A stretch of 64,000 nt of DNA from Holacanthus passer (lineage: Eukaryota; Chordata; Actinopteri; Pomacanthidae). The notes below the pieces were generated by a model, which saw only the letters and a program-made list of their open reading frames with translations, did no database searches and was not told where the DNA came from. The stretch spans positions 806,001 to 870,000 of the forward strand of contig JAFREQ010000063.1 in assembly GCA_025331565.1 (NCBI GenBank). The letters are read 5' to 3'. Positions 23,694 through 36,206 of the stretch are shown here, in pieces; within the stretch, counting starts at the first letter, position 1; each line of letters starts with the position of its first letter. Position numbers and translations under genes: made by a program.

Positions 23694-26600
23694 TCTGGCT
23701 ATATTTCATTGTGAAACATGGAAAGCTCAATATGTCCAACAAAGCTCTCCCTTTAAATCCTCTCTCAGCGTGAGAGATAAGCATGCTGTGGCTTTTAGAG
23801 ATGACAGTGAAATGTATTATGCTTAAACAAGAGAGGGAAGAAGTTGGCCGAGGTCGACATGTGCTGTTTCACCCATGCAGGAACAGATTTCGCTTTCTGC
23901 TCTACGTACTGCAGAAACATCAAATTTTCATGCCAGGTTTGGTCCAAGAGGGAGCCACTGTGATGGGCTCGCAACAGAAATAAAGACGTTGTGGACGTCT
24001 TTCCTGTGAGGAGCGAAAGCCCAATGTGATGTGAATGCAGCAGGAAAGTAGTGCTATTACAACCTCCTTTGATTTCAGTAGTAAGGTTGATCTTTAACTT
24101 GCTGCATACGTAGGTGGGGGATTTTACAACAAGAAGAAAAACTACGGAGAGAAATAAAACAGATGGAACAGCTTCTGACTGTGAGTTACCTCAATGCAAA
24201 ACACCATCCAAAGGTTAATTCAGAGTCTTCACAGGGAAACCACACTATCATCATGTGATGTGGTCGAAACACCCGATCACTTTCTGAGACCTGATCCACA
24301 TCTCTCAGCCATCTGATCCAAAACCCGTGTTTATCACATTTTATAATGCAATGAGGATCGGTCAATCGTCCAGCCTTCCTCTAACTCTACCTTTTCATCT
24401 GGGTTAAAATTTTGATACGTTCAATCTTTTGTTTGATGCCGAAATACATGCAAGTCCGTCAGAAAAGTGGCTAATTTAAGATGGTGAATGTGATAACAGC
24501 ACCTGCTCACATCTCACATATCAACATTGTCGTCATGACCAAGGAAGCATTTCACTCTCTACTGCACCCACCTCTACCTCTATACATACACTTACTTCCC
24601 TATAAATGCTAAAGGTCAAAATACTTTGTAAATTTACAGTGAACATTATAAAAAGTACAAAAGTAGTTTTAATTGAGAATCCTCATCAAGATAGTTTAGA
24701 AGCTGTAATGACAAATGACAGGTCAATTTGTTATTAATCTAGACTTGGGAGCTACAAGAAGAGCTTGTTCAAATGACCTTTGACCCAAGGGCTTAATGGT
24801 TTGAGAATATTACTCAAAGCCAATTAATGTGATGCCTAAATGCAATGTTTAATTCTAAAAACAACCAGAAGCCAAAGATGTAATAATGAAATTATTCTAT
24901 TCTCTTAGTTCCAGTTATTTTCAAAACTGCATTTTCCAGTCGCTCGCTCACATTAACTTTGGCGTCGGCTCCACTTCCGACACTATAGGGGCACCGCAGC
25001 CAAACTTCCCCACCCATCACAACCCTCCTAAGACTTCCCTCACAAAGACGAGAGGCAGCCGGCCATCTGTTCTTTTCTCTTTCCTGGCCAACAAACATGT
25101 TCATTACGATAATTAAGTCTGGGGGAAAACTGTTTGATGCTGGGAAAATATTTAAGGTATTTTTCTGCTATTTCTAAACTTGCAACCTCATCTCTCAATC
25201 AAAACGGTGTCAGCACAAATTTATGTCAGTGCATCGATTCATTCTAATTCTCCACTCAAAATCCTCATTGACATTCATTGGCCAACTACTGTTTTTTTGG
25301 TGTGATAATGTGACTTTTCCACTTTTGCTTAGATCAATAATTTGGCTGAGCGTCACCAAATGAAAAGCACGAATCAAAACATTTGCAGATGCTGTTGTTT
25401 TTGAATAATGGAGTCGAACGTCACACGAGTGAACATTAAAAAGCAATACCCTCACTTCGACTTCTCGGGATCCCTGCTGCGAAGTGAGGCCGACGCCGAT
25501 TCCCTTGGGGTGTATCTCATTTGCTAACTGCGGCTTCCTGTCCTCTCATTTCCCTTATCTCATCAGAGACAACTGCAGGCAAATTGTTTGCAAATTCATT
25601 TCCAAAGAAACGGAATGTCTTCCGTTGCACTTTACAAAATGAATGTGCAACCGAGCCCTAATTTTAGTAAATTCTGATTAAAATCATAAAGAAGTTTTCC
25701 TTTAGTTATTTGTTTGTTTTTTCTTCTCAAGTTCAGATCAAATTAAGTAACAGTCACAGAAAACATGATTGGTCTTGGTCTAATCTTGGTCCATAATGTG
25801 ACATATTGTAACCTGACTCCACTCAGCCTCCAATCCCTCCCTGGTTATTAATTACCCACCTGAATAACATAAAGAATGGTGTGGGCTGACATTGCCGTGC
25901 GGCGATTGTGTTTCAAAGTTCATCACTCAGTCTCTGCTACATTTTCACATTTCCCCAAAATTGGAGCTGTCTCCTGGGGCCGGTGATGGGGAAATGGGCC
26001 TCAGACCTATTTACTGAGCCATAATCCCATCAATAATGAAGCAGCTCCGACATCTTAGTGAACACACTCCCCTCACTCTGCTTTTGGATGAGAGCTTTTC
26101 GATGTTGAGAGTTCACCTCTGACCCTTTTCTGTTTTACATTTTCCCGCTCAGAGCTGGAAGATCTTCAGTCTTTTGTTCCCCGGTTTCTGGAAAGGAATC
26201 ACCATCACGCTTCATCAGGACTGAAATGTTGGCAGGTTTTCATTCCGGTAAAAAAAAAAAAAAAAAAAAAATGACAGCACCTGACTTCAATGATTAAGAC
26301 ACTTTCAATCACAACGCCAGCTACAATCAGTGGAATCAGCTGCTGCAGTGTTTGGTTTGAACGGAGGCCGCGTACGTTCGATGAGAACTTCAACCGAAAT
26401 GAATTCGGGCCGTCTCTTTATCGAGCAAATCAAACCACAAAGAGGGAACAGCATGGGAGAAAGAACTCATAAGGAAACATTCAAATCAAAAGAGAACAGA
26501 AGTGTATCTGCCAGGATTAACATTAATATGTCATAGCAGCTTATTCCCTCTTTAAATTTGAATCAGATTTGTGCAGGTTTTATGTCTACACAGATCACCT

Positions 26601-27199
26601 TTTCTTTCTAAACTGCCACTGTGAAGGAGCAGTCATCAAAAGGCTTAGTCAAAGGCACACACACACTCCCAGTGACTTAGTTCGCCCTCCACAGTGCCTC
26701 TTTGAAATGTGCCACTGTGCTCCCGAACAAAGGTAATAATGTCTCTCTTCTGCCGCTATCTGGGTCGAATGAGATCAATCAGTCTTTGGGCGAAGAATCA
26801 GCATGTGCATCGCTCTTTTGTCACCAGCGTCGAGACGTAGGTGGCGGCAGAGATGAGCCTGATGTAAATCAAAAGACTTTCAGTTCACCCAAGGAGACGT
26901 GGTTCAGACACTATCAGCCGTGGCCATCGGTGACCCACAGTCCCTGAACAATGAGGCCTTAATAGACTGACTGACTCGGAAAGGTGCGAGTGTGTGTCTT
27001 TGTGCAGGATAATGGCGAAGAGCAGCACGGTTTCAACAAACGGGAGGCGGTGAGTCATGGGTGTCACTCTCCCCACGTACGACAATAAAGCTGGCACATA
27101 TTTTGCCTGTTGAGTGTGGAAGTAATACACCGGCTTATTTATCCATGTGGATCTTTTGTCGTCTTTTGTGAGTCCACTCCGGGCAGGGCGAACGGTGAG
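23694..27199. other. Gene-free stretch
   Basis: No gene or RNA was recognised. It includes an 8-bp palindromic pair (AAAGACGT / ACGTCTTT) at 23982-24002, small enough to be chance. Short frames on both strands have no family resemblance. Confidence 0.55.
26250..26271. repeat. A22 homopolymer
   Basis: Uninterrupted run of 22 A. No recognisable retroposon body. Confidence 0.95.
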
Positions 27200-27270
27200 G
27201 CGAGTGTCGCAGTGGTTGAGCGTTGTTTGGTTTGAGGACAGAGAGGATCCTGGTCAACAATGGAGGAGCT
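27200..27270 (+). mobile_element. Possible degenerate tRNA-derived SINE fragment
   Basis: GTGTCGCAGTGGTTGAGCG at 27204-27222 resembles the box A region of fish tRNA-derived SINEs (typical form GGCGCAGTGGTTAGCG). About 30 bases on, GGATCCTGGTCAACAATGG sits where 'GGTCCTGGGTTCGAATCC', which includes box B, would be expected. The match is partial and the rest of the element is not recognisable. A T26 run follows at 27302 but has the wrong polarity for its own A-tail. It could be chance similarity. Confidence 0.35.
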
Positions 27271-27298
27271 TCAGGTTTAGCTGTAACAACAAGTTTTG

Positions 27299-27301
<3 letters not shown>

Positions 27302-27327
<26 letters not shown>
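27302..27327. repeat. T26 homopolymer
   Basis: The longest homopolymer in the window: 26 uninterrupted T followed by a few A. Copy number here is likely polymorphic or error-prone in the assembly. Confidence 0.95.
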
Positions 27328-27333
<6 letters not shown>

Positions 27334-30315
27334 TATTTTATTTTTCTTGGCCAGAAGATTAAAGGCACGAGATACCATCCGGAAAAGGTCAGAGAAAGAG
27401 CATTCCTTTGTTTTGGTGAACTGACTCAATCTAACTGGCTAAATCAAACTTTGTGTATCTAAATAAGAAAAATGCATGAATGAAAAAAATGATATCAATG
27501 TAAAACAAGGTTTCACTTGCTGTCATTTGCTGTCATGTGATCTTGAATCCTTGAAACTCCTCTGACATCAACGGTGACCTGTGGTCATATTTGGGGGCAC
27601 TAAAACAAAAAAACAAAATAAATTAACCAAATACCAGCATGAAAACTTGAACTGGAACTTTTCTGGGATTCTTCACAGAGGTGAGTTGTTTGTTTCCTCC
27701 AATATAAACCTGCCTTATTCTCTCAGTCGAGCTAGTCTCGCTAATCTGGCAACCCGGTGAAAAAACAGAAATGACGGTTATTATTGGACCATTATCACAA
27801 ACATTTCCTCGGCCTGTTGATCAAACTCCACCAGCTAGTCTGTCAAAGTACTCTATTACAACAAAACTCAAACACAGAGATGAACTCGCTGCTAATCGTT
27901 TTCACCTGTTTGGTTCAATGGCTGTTTGGAGGCCTGGGGTTCAGATAAATGAGCTTCCACTGTAACAGCCCTCAACTTTGGCAGCACTCTATTAGGCAGC
28001 GGGAAAAGGGCCCTGAGTGGGAACTTAGTCACAATCACAGTCTGACTTCACATCAGCCATTTAGCACCTAGCATACACCCTCCATTGCGAGTGGCTTGAC
28101 AGGACGTCAATACAACCAGACATGTGCTAATGGCGGCGGGGAAAGCTACAGAGCTCCCAACAAACAATATGTGTTTCTTAACAAAGTCGGGAGGTGCTGC
28201 ATATGTTTTTGTCTGGAAGAATCGATGTGGATCCTAAAACTTCGGCGGGAAAAAGTTAAATTAGGCTCGAGCGAGTTTGTGTTGTGCTTCAGACAGGACG
28301 CGAACTTGTGCATGCAGATAATAATTTGGAGACGCTCCGGTCATCGACGAAGTCAGCCGACGCAGTTCGAGGGTGAAACTAATGCAAAGGATGTGTCAGT
28401 AAGAGCAAGAAACTTCCATTACAAAGTCAAACACCAAAGTCTACAGGAATTATTGAGCAGAGGAGAGATCGCCTGTCACCGTGTAACAGCTATAGCTTCA
28501 CCCAAACCCACTTTATAAAGACTGAACAAACACTGTGCTGCTTACCCAGGCCACACCGCTGTGTAGTTGTATTTGTTGTGGAGACTCCACTAAGAAATCC
28601 GCTTTTTCCTTCAGCAGTCTCATTTGGTGCACATCAGATATCCACTCCTCTTTCACTTGGGTAAACAATGGCAGGGAGATGGAGCTGGTGACTCCATCCC
28701 TGGTAGATGCTGCAGTTCGCTGCCACATGAAAGTTTAATCAAAGGAGCAGGAGGCAGTACTTAGTATCTCAGGAGACAGGCACAGAGCCACGGAACCAGG
28801 AAGCTTTGGCAAGAGGTTTCATATCAAATTTAGAAGTCATTAGGATTGCTAATAACAAGCACTGGCCAATGCCATGAGCCTTGCTTGAGAGAACACAGCA
28901 AATGAAATGCTCCTCCTCATCTAAAGTCCCACAGGAGAGGCCAGAGAGAGGCCAGACCTCGAGGAGATTTCCATAAGCATTTTTTAATAAAATCCGGCAT
29001 AATGAAAGATAAACAACCGGGAGGCAGGATGGAATGATATTTAATAACCGTGGACTTCTTGCCTCCCCAGGTATCCATCCTCCCTCAGCGGACCCTTGTG
29101 TCAATACAGACTGCGAAGTGTTTAATCTAGACTGATAAGTCCAATCATAAAGATTAAAACCAGGGAACAGCATCACGGCTTGTGAAACAGGATCTTTGCA
29201 AGGGAATAAAATCAATGCCTTGGTGAAGCTTTGTGGTACAGCGGAGGCCCTGACAGCTTGTTAAACGATGTGAGAACGACTTAGCGCAAGGTCAACCGTG
29301 GTCTTGTGGCCGTTTCAGCTTTTTTTTTGCCTGTTTATCCCAGGCCCCTCATTTCGGAGCGTATCAATACAGCTGCTGAGGAGATGAAATGTGTGGTCCA
29401 GTTTGCTGCATGTGCCACCGGTGTGCTATAAATGAGAGCGCAGCGAGACAAAGAGCCAATTTGGTAGCAGTGAAATATCCAGCCTCTCTCTGTGTGGGGG
29501 GTGAACTCCCACGTTGCACTCTGAGGGGGGCTTTTGATAAAATACATGATCTGGGTGATAGAAATCAGGTCAGAGCAGCGAAATCAGAAATTGTCTGGAA
29601 AGACTTTCGAGCAGATAAACAGCTGTAATTGCTAAACACCTTCCAGAAGACAAAAGACTTGAAACCGATGGCCAGAAAATGTACTTAAGGGAGGGATCAG
29701 TGCTTCACCTTTTGACCTACGTGTAGATTATCATGTGAGTATCAAAGCAGCATTATGAAATTCAACCATTTCACCCGATATAAAAATGAGCAACTGTTTG
29801 AATTTAGCTGACCAGAAATTACACTGTCACATGTAAATGTCACATTTTACCAACTCAGCCAGAGAGAAGAGGCAAGTTATTAACTGATCCTAAGTCAAAG
29901 AAAGGACCAAGAAGCTATTTAAGAAACAGTGCATCAATTCTGGTAATCAAATTTGCATCAAAACCCAAAACTTGATTTGTGTTAAAAGGGTGAATCTAAA
30001 CTGTGTCAGTTATTGGGGATGAGAAACTCTCTCACAGCTCCTTTTAAGACTCACAACAGAGGTGTGACACGTATAGAAATCTTGTTCAGCATAGCTACAA
30101 AAATACCAATGATCTATTAACAGGAAGAAAACAATTGCCAAGGACGAGCTTGTAAATGAAAAACAACCCCAACAGCAATTAAACAGTCATCAGCTCTACT
30201 CGCCAAAAGCAGAATGACGCCTTCATCTCTCTCAAAAGCCTGGATTAAAGACCCAGATAAATGTAATAAGGGAGGTAGTGTAAGCTTGGTTCACGATGTG
30301 TGATTGTGATTTTAT
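27328..30315. other. Gene-free stretch
   Basis: No gene was recognised. A 140-codon frame around 28096-28518 (plus) and a 148-codon frame around 28769-29215 (minus) show no domain, no motif and no convincing splice context, and such lengths are expected by chance in a window this size. The stretch 28780-29120 is repeat-poor and could be regulatory. Confidence 0.5.
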
Positions 30316-30339
30316 AAAAAAAAAAAAAAAAAAAAAAAA
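30316..30339. repeat. A24 homopolymer
   Basis: Uninterrupted run of 24 A. No recognisable retroposon body. Confidence 0.95.
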
Positions 30340-31144
30340 GGAGGATATAAAATTTGATTGCCACCTCAAGGACTATTCAGCCCATTGTTCCACCGTGATA
30401 GCCAAACACTCCGAGGCAGTAACTTTCTGCTCAGCATGTGACAAGGTGACAAAGGAAAACAGTAAAAGACGTCTGATCAAAGAGATTCTATCACTTATTC
30501 CCCACTGGGAACATGGTGTAACATAGATAATAAATAATCTGTGTAAAATAAGGGAGATCCTTTTCAAGGTGCAATACGTAAGAACTGGCCACCTGTCAGT
30601 GAAGCAGCCTCCCAGCGAACAGAGTCACACCAGGACCGAACACGGCCTCCGAGACCTAAGGGCTCAGTTTGATGAACCGTGATTTACAGCGACCAGGAAT
30701 CTGACGATACAAGAGGCCCTAGAGATGTCAGGCGTTATCTTAACTGACAGGAATGATGGCAAAAACTACAAAAACAAGACCTAAGTTGTAATAAACCATG
30801 TGCATCCTCTTGCATGAATCATTCTCACTTTTAAGGGTTTGTGAATATCCACGAGCTCATCCAACCCCTGTTGTATCATCCATGACCTTGATCACAGACG
30901 ACACAGAAAGCACACTGACTGAGAAAGTGCTGCACGCCGCTGACCTTCTGCAGGCTAAATATAAGGTATAGATTTCCAATGTGTTTGGTTCATCCTGGCA
31001 TTTAATCCTGAAAAGAACACAGTCTGTAGTATAAAAAGCGGCGCTTTATCTAACAGGGCGTCTGTGCATCAACTTTAAGCTGCATGTCAAGAGAGCAAAA
31101 AGGAAGATCCGCACTTGCAGAATGAGCGTGACGACGGTAGGTGA

Positions 31145-31169
31145 GGGGGGGGGTGAGGGGCTTGAGGGG
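31145..31169 (+). other. Putative G-quadruplex sequence
   Basis: G-runs of 9, 4 and 4 bases separated by TGA and CTTGA. Because the G9 run can supply two G-tracts, the segment satisfies the usual four-tract, short-loop rule for an intramolecular G-quadruplex on the plus strand. No gene is nearby to link it to a promoter. Confidence 0.7.
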
Positions 31170-31277
31170 ATGTGGCTGATCGTGAAGTGATGGATGATGC
31201 AACGGTGAATTCACTTCATTAGTTAAATAGTCTCTGGCTTTTCATGTGTTATTTGACCGCAGTGCAATTTGAGTGAT

Positions 31278-31297
31278 AAAAAAAAAAAAAAAAAAAA
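31278..31297. repeat. A20 homopolymer
   Basis: Uninterrupted run of 20 A. No recognisable retroposon body. Confidence 0.95.
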
Positions 31298-31715
31298 GTT
31301 GGCCATTAAATCGGACTGTTAACACTGAGGGCTGCAAACTCACTGCGGCATGAACGAAAGCATCAGAAAATCTTCCACTTCTGAAATTATTTTATCAAGA
31401 CACTCCTCACAACCATCACAATTCCCCAGTTTAAAGCCAGCCGTCGTGATTATTCTCAAATAATCACCTGATTTACATACTGTAAACTGGATCATTACAG
31501 AGCGTTCGGAGCTGAAGGGATCTGAATGAAACAAACTTCCCCCCCACAGACTTCATATACATACTTAAAGATAATACCTATTTAACAGGTGCACCAAGGG
31601 AGGTTTCCATAAAATTACCAATAATGCTTATGTGATTACCCTATATGTTATTTCCTACTAGCTCCTGATAGCGATACTAATTGTGAAACAGCAGCTAAGT
31701 AATATATGAGGCGGC

Positions 31716-31731
31716 TTTTTTTTTTTTTTTT
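31716..31731. repeat. T16 homopolymer
   Basis: Uninterrupted run of 16 T, following GGCGGC. No recognisable retroposon body. Confidence 0.95.
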
Positions 31732-33575
31732 AACTCGCTCACATAAATAGAAGCTTCTGCTGTTTTAAAATCCATTAAGATTTCACAATGCTCGGTTGAT
31801 TAGGAGGAACAGAAACATGGTAATTTGAGCTACAATGACTCAAAAATAGTCACCTTGTACACCTACAAATTATCCTCAAAAGAACTTGCATTTGAATTTC
31901 AAAAGCTACATACAATGAGACTGGTGCACTATTTTCTGGGCCAAATATCACATTCATCCACAGAGTTGAAATTCATGTTTCTCTGTGATTAACTCGACAG
32001 AGGTTTAGAGAGCTTTGTTCCCGTTTAACTCTGCAATGGAAAGAAAATAACATCTTGTAGCATTTGAGGGCAAAACTTGGTCAATCAACACAGAGATGGT
32101 GAGTTTACAGGCATTTCTTGAAAAAGGTGGATAATAATGCACTTTTATGTCCAATGTTGAGCTCTTTTAAATGAAGTCACGGCCAAAATAAAATCCAAAA
32201 ACTCCAGCTCTACTTTGATGGCAGACATTGCGGACATGTTTAAGACATTTCTGCTTCGAGTTTCTGAGCCATAAAGTCTGAATTTAAATGAAACCAAGCA
32301 AAAAGCAGGAAATTGTTTCTTCTGAACGGTTAAATGATGTTACGAGATCAAGGGCGACGAAATCCAGTTTGGTATTATTTCTCAAACTATACATCTTCTT
32401 TGGTGAATTATCTGAGTCATCGCTGCACGTTGAACAACAGCAGTCACATAAATGTCAATGATAGGAACAGGAAACAGTCTTCTTTTTTCTCACAACAAAG
32501 ATTTGGCATTGTAAATGAATAAAAACACGAACACACTGTAGGTGGTGAAACTCACCATCCTCCTGTCGCCTCACTAAGAGCGTTGGGTGAACAAAATACT
32601 TTTTTTTTCTGCTAAGAAGCAAAAATCATCACCGCTGGAGCTTGGACCACTGACGACCAGGGGCCTTACTTTAATCGCACAAGCGCAATGACTAGTACAA
32701 AGCAAAAGGTCTTGGGTGCACGGACTCTGTGGGTGTCTCCAAGCCCACCTGCCATTTTGGTTCATGTGTGCAGCCGTGCAAAAGTGCAAAAGGACTGTGT
32801 GAAGTGGAAGAGATCAGAGGGTGATGTGATTCATTAATACACTCTCAGCCAGTCACATCAGTGATCTCTCATCAGCAAACAGCTGGGCCAATCACAGTGA
32901 TGCATGGTGACAACAGATCAACAAAAGAAGACACAGCTTCTCCATGATGGAGCCGAGCGGCACGACATGAACACACAGCACCACCAATCTGCAGCCAGAG
33001 GCAGATGGTGTGAGGTTTTTATTCAATTTGTACAATGATGATAGAAATTATAAAAAATGATGATGAAGCTGTTTATACGACTGACTCCATTTCAGTTTTC
33101 ATTTCACTGTATTTCACATCATAAATGATCACATCATATCATAAAATGTGACACAACTGCACCATAATGCATTTCAAGTAAAACATGGAACGCCACTTTT
33201 GCTAAAAAGTAAGTTGGAAAGGAGACAATGACACACAGGATTGATGAGCGACTGTAATCTGACATCTCCTGCTTGAACATAAAAAGATGAGTTAGAACCA
33301 GCCTGGTGTCGTTTGCACGCGATTTAATGAAAGTAAACACAGTGGAGGGTTGTGTGGAACGGCACTGTGGCACTGCTCAAAGCTCAGGTTGCAGATTTGT
33401 CAACATATCTGTCCTGTTTCCTTCGGTTTATTGCAGAGATGTGATGAAGTGAAGAAGCTTTTCATGCAGCACAAAGTAGCTGCGGACAACAGACACTGTC
33501 AGAATCCATCATATTACATTACAGATAAATGCAGATGGATTTACAGATGTTCCTGCTTTAATCACACTGAACATG

Positions 33576-33732
33576 ATTTTTTTTAGATAATTCTTGGCCT
33601 TTTTGCCTTCGTTGGATAGGAAGGCAGAAAAGGTGGAAGAGAGAGGAGACAACATGCAGCAAAAGGCCTCAGGTTGGAATTGAACCTTGGCCACTGTGTC
33701 ATCATGTACCAGGTGAGCTACCGGGGCGCTTC
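33576..33732 (-). mobile_element. tRNA-derived SINE, fish type
   Basis: Read on the minus strand, the element begins near 33732 with GCGCCCCGGTAGCTCACCTGG, which contains a good RNA polymerase III box A (33720 to 33707 region). It continues to a box B-like GGTTCAATTCC (33686 to 33672; consensus GGTTCGAATCC, one base changed and one shifted). Then come CTTTTGCTGCATGTTGTC, a pyrimidine-rich segment and GAAGGCAAAAAGGCC, ending in a short A-tail at 33584-33577. This order (tRNA-like head, GCTGCATGTC body, GGCAAAAA tail) is that of a common SINE in spiny-rayed fishes. I did not find a convincing target-site duplication. It is non-coding and depends on LINE machinery for movement; this copy is diverged and probably inactive. 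Confidence 0.78.
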
Positions 33733-34735
33733 ATATATCAATCTTTGATAATCATTTAAATGCATTAAGATAGTTTATGTATATTTCAAGCATTATTCCA
33801 TTATTGCTCAGCATTTGTCGCAAGTGATTTGTTTGTGGACAAAATCATCAGACTGGCAGCCGACTGACATTGCAGAAGAAACAGACGTGCTTCTGAGATG
33901 TCTACTCTGAGCACAACACTGAAAAACACATTTTCCAACAAAACAGCAACAATTCGCTTTACGCCGCCTCATTTCCCACCCGGCTGAGCCTCTCCTCCCA
34001 CCTGTGCACCGTGCGATCTGCGCTGGGCACCAAAATACCAACACAGACGGGCAAAACGAATTACAAGGTCAGTTAAAAAAGGGCCCCAGATGTGCCCAAA
34101 GGAAACAAACTAGATCACAGAGAAGTTTGGTTTTGTGTAGGACCTATCGTGGAACTGCTTTTACATTGAAAGAAATTATTATAACATGCAAGTTAATATG
34201 TAATGACCACAATATTTGCATAATGAAATTGTTCTCCAATTTTGAGAGAGCTGTATTTCCTTTAAATCTCAACATATTTTAACATTTAATTGAAAAAAAA
34301 TAATAAATAAAATCACAACAGTCACAACAAAAATCATCAGCATGTTAAGATTTCTGAAGTTCTAGGCCTTGGATTTTGAGTTGTTATTACATTAATTTTC
34401 TGCCACAAGGAACCTTTCAAGAATCTGTCAGTGTCTCAAATAGACCCACATTCACATATATGTCACTATCATTAACCCAATAAGAATGTAGGACAAGCAG
34501 GGACCTATCCTTTTATAAATACATGTTTAGTTTCAACAGTCAGAAGGTTTCGTTTCAATCATTTGGGTTTCACTCCCCTTTACCAACGAGCTCCATTTTT
34601 TCTGCATGCACATATGTTTCTCCTCTACCGCAAAAAAAGAGAAAAATTTCAATTGAATGCCTTCTGCTCATCCTTCAGATCCAGACATCCGATCCACTTA
34701 GCCATAAAGTTAATTCTAATTCCTCTGTCCCATAG
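33733..34735. other. Gene-free stretch
   Basis: No gene or further repeat was recognised between the SINE and the candidate exon at 34736. The last 70 bases include two good splice-acceptor-like sequences (ending in CTTCAG at 34678 and CCATAG at 34735). Confidence 0.5.
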
Positions 34736-34877
34736 AGAGGGCTAAGAGTCCCACCTTGCCTGGTGGAGCTCAGAGATAATATCACAGGTGGCTCGAGCAG
34801 CAGGGGAGCCCCAAATCTCTATTATCAGCCGGAGGGGAGAGGCAGTGGAAGGAGGAGGCGGAGGAGACCGCAATATG
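34736..34877 (+). CDS. Tentative internal exon 1 (unknown product)
   Basis: A 142-base block lies between a pyrimidine-rich acceptor (TTCCTCTGTCCCATAG, ending at 34735) and a strong donor (GTGAGT at 34878). One frame is open through the whole block, from the first base to the donor, giving 47 codons plus one base; an in-frame stop sits exactly on the acceptor. The peptide is Arg/Gly/Ser-rich (for example LRDNITGGSSS, then SGRRRRRRPQY at the end) and matches no family I know. The one spare base fits the candidate exon at 36118 (phase 1). Against it: open blocks of this size between AG and GT occur by chance, no first exon with an ATG was found, and the composition is low-complexity. It may equally be part of a non-coding RNA or nothing at all. 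Confidence 0.2.
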
Positions 34878-36117
34878 GTGAGTTTAGTTTCACCTGGCCT
34901 CACAGTTTGACCTCTGGACCATGTGTCAGCTCCTCCAGAAGAGCTTAAAAATAATTAAGGAGCAAAAGTCTTTCGAATGGGAAGTAGATTCAAATAATGA
35001 CATGCATGTTAAGTGTTCACAAGAGTATTAGGCACATTCAGTGCATATTGATAAGGGGAAGTCTTGAAAGAGCCTGTTAAATACTGTGTTAAACTACCAT
35101 CAGGCGCATAAGCAAACTGAGGTCGATACGAGCCGATGATCGACTTCCCTTGGCACATAACTGATGTGTGAAGGCGTAAACCTTCTGGGGACATTTTAAA
35201 GAATACACCTTGCTGCTTGAAGTGTCCGTGAACTTTGAAGATCAAAGATACAAAAGCAGGGGTTAAAGCAAATCTCCTTCCATAAACACAAAGAAATGAA
35301 AGTCTGCTTTACTTTGTATTGGTATTTTTACTTTGGAGCAGGGTCAGGAAGTCGGGAACACAGAAGAGACTGTACAGAGGTGTTCCTGTGAATATAGGTT
35401 TTTTTGGGGGGGGCAGAGGTTCAGCACTGATGATTTGGGTCTTTAACTGTATTCTGCAGGTCTGGTTTGCTTCTCTATTGCGTATTCATTTGAGATTTTG
35501 TAGCAGTTTCAGGCTTCTTATATAGTTTCTCTTAAACAAGCACATACTTTAAAATATTGACCTGGAGTTGTTCCAAGTTGTTTTTCCTTTCAGGGCCACT
35601 CCTGAATAAAAAGTGCTACGTAAATAATGAAGTGATATAACTTAAGTATGCAATAACAATAATAATAACTGATAATAAGAAGCATAAAGAAGCAACAAGC
35701 ATTAATTAATGAATAATTTGAATATTTCTGCCAAACTTGCAAAAAAGTTTTCTTTGGTTTGTTTGTGCGTGTTTTTTTTTTGTTGTTTTTTAAGTTGGTT
35801 GCATTAAGTTTCCTATTTACTCATTGAGCAAACACAGAGCAACATAAGCATCTATTGTAGCTCTATTTTTGGTCTCCACCAACTTGTGAGGGAAATACAT
35901 GGCTCTAGATAATACATGTTCCACTTTGTTCACCAGCTACTTGGTTATTTTACTCGTACAGTGGGTTCTTAGCTTTTTTACTGAAAGCAGTTTCCTGCTG
36001 TGGTTGAAAACTACATGATGAGAAAAGTACGAGTGAACCAAAACAGTAAAGTGAGCAGCATAATATTATTAGGTCTATCTAATCCCAATCCTGTATCTGT
36101 TTGTTTTTTGTTGTCAG

Positions 36118-36206
36118 ACGTTGACCTGGGTGAACCACAGGTGACGCCCAGTGGTCCGGCGTGGACAGACGCCACAGAGAGCAGACGGACGGCAGACAAC
36201 GGCCAG
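36118..36206 (+). CDS. Tentative internal exon 2 (unknown product)
   Basis: An 89-base block follows a strong acceptor (TTTGTTTTTTGTTGTCAG, ending at 36117) and precedes a moderate donor (CAG then GTAGCA at 36207). If joined to the block at 34736-34877, the split codon becomes GAC (Asp) and the frame stays open (DLGEPQVTPSGPAWTDAT, then ESRRTADNGQ), ending in phase 0. A second possible donor, CACAG then GTGACG, lies at 36141. No domain is recognisable. The phase match has a one-in-three probability by chance, so this supports the exon reading only weakly. Confidence 0.2.

Larger units (their letters stand above)
30340..33575. other. Gene-free stretch
   Basis: No gene was recognised. Besides the listed homopolymers and the G-rich block at 31145-31169, it is ordinary AT-leaning sequence with only short, unremarkable frames. 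Confidence 0.55.

Noticed and set aside
23982..24002. 8-bp palindrome with five-base loop
   Set aside because: Arms this short are expected many times by chance in 64 kb.
28096..28518. 140-codon plus-strand frame
   Set aside because: Starts at ACG, not ATG; no motif or family; length within chance expectation.
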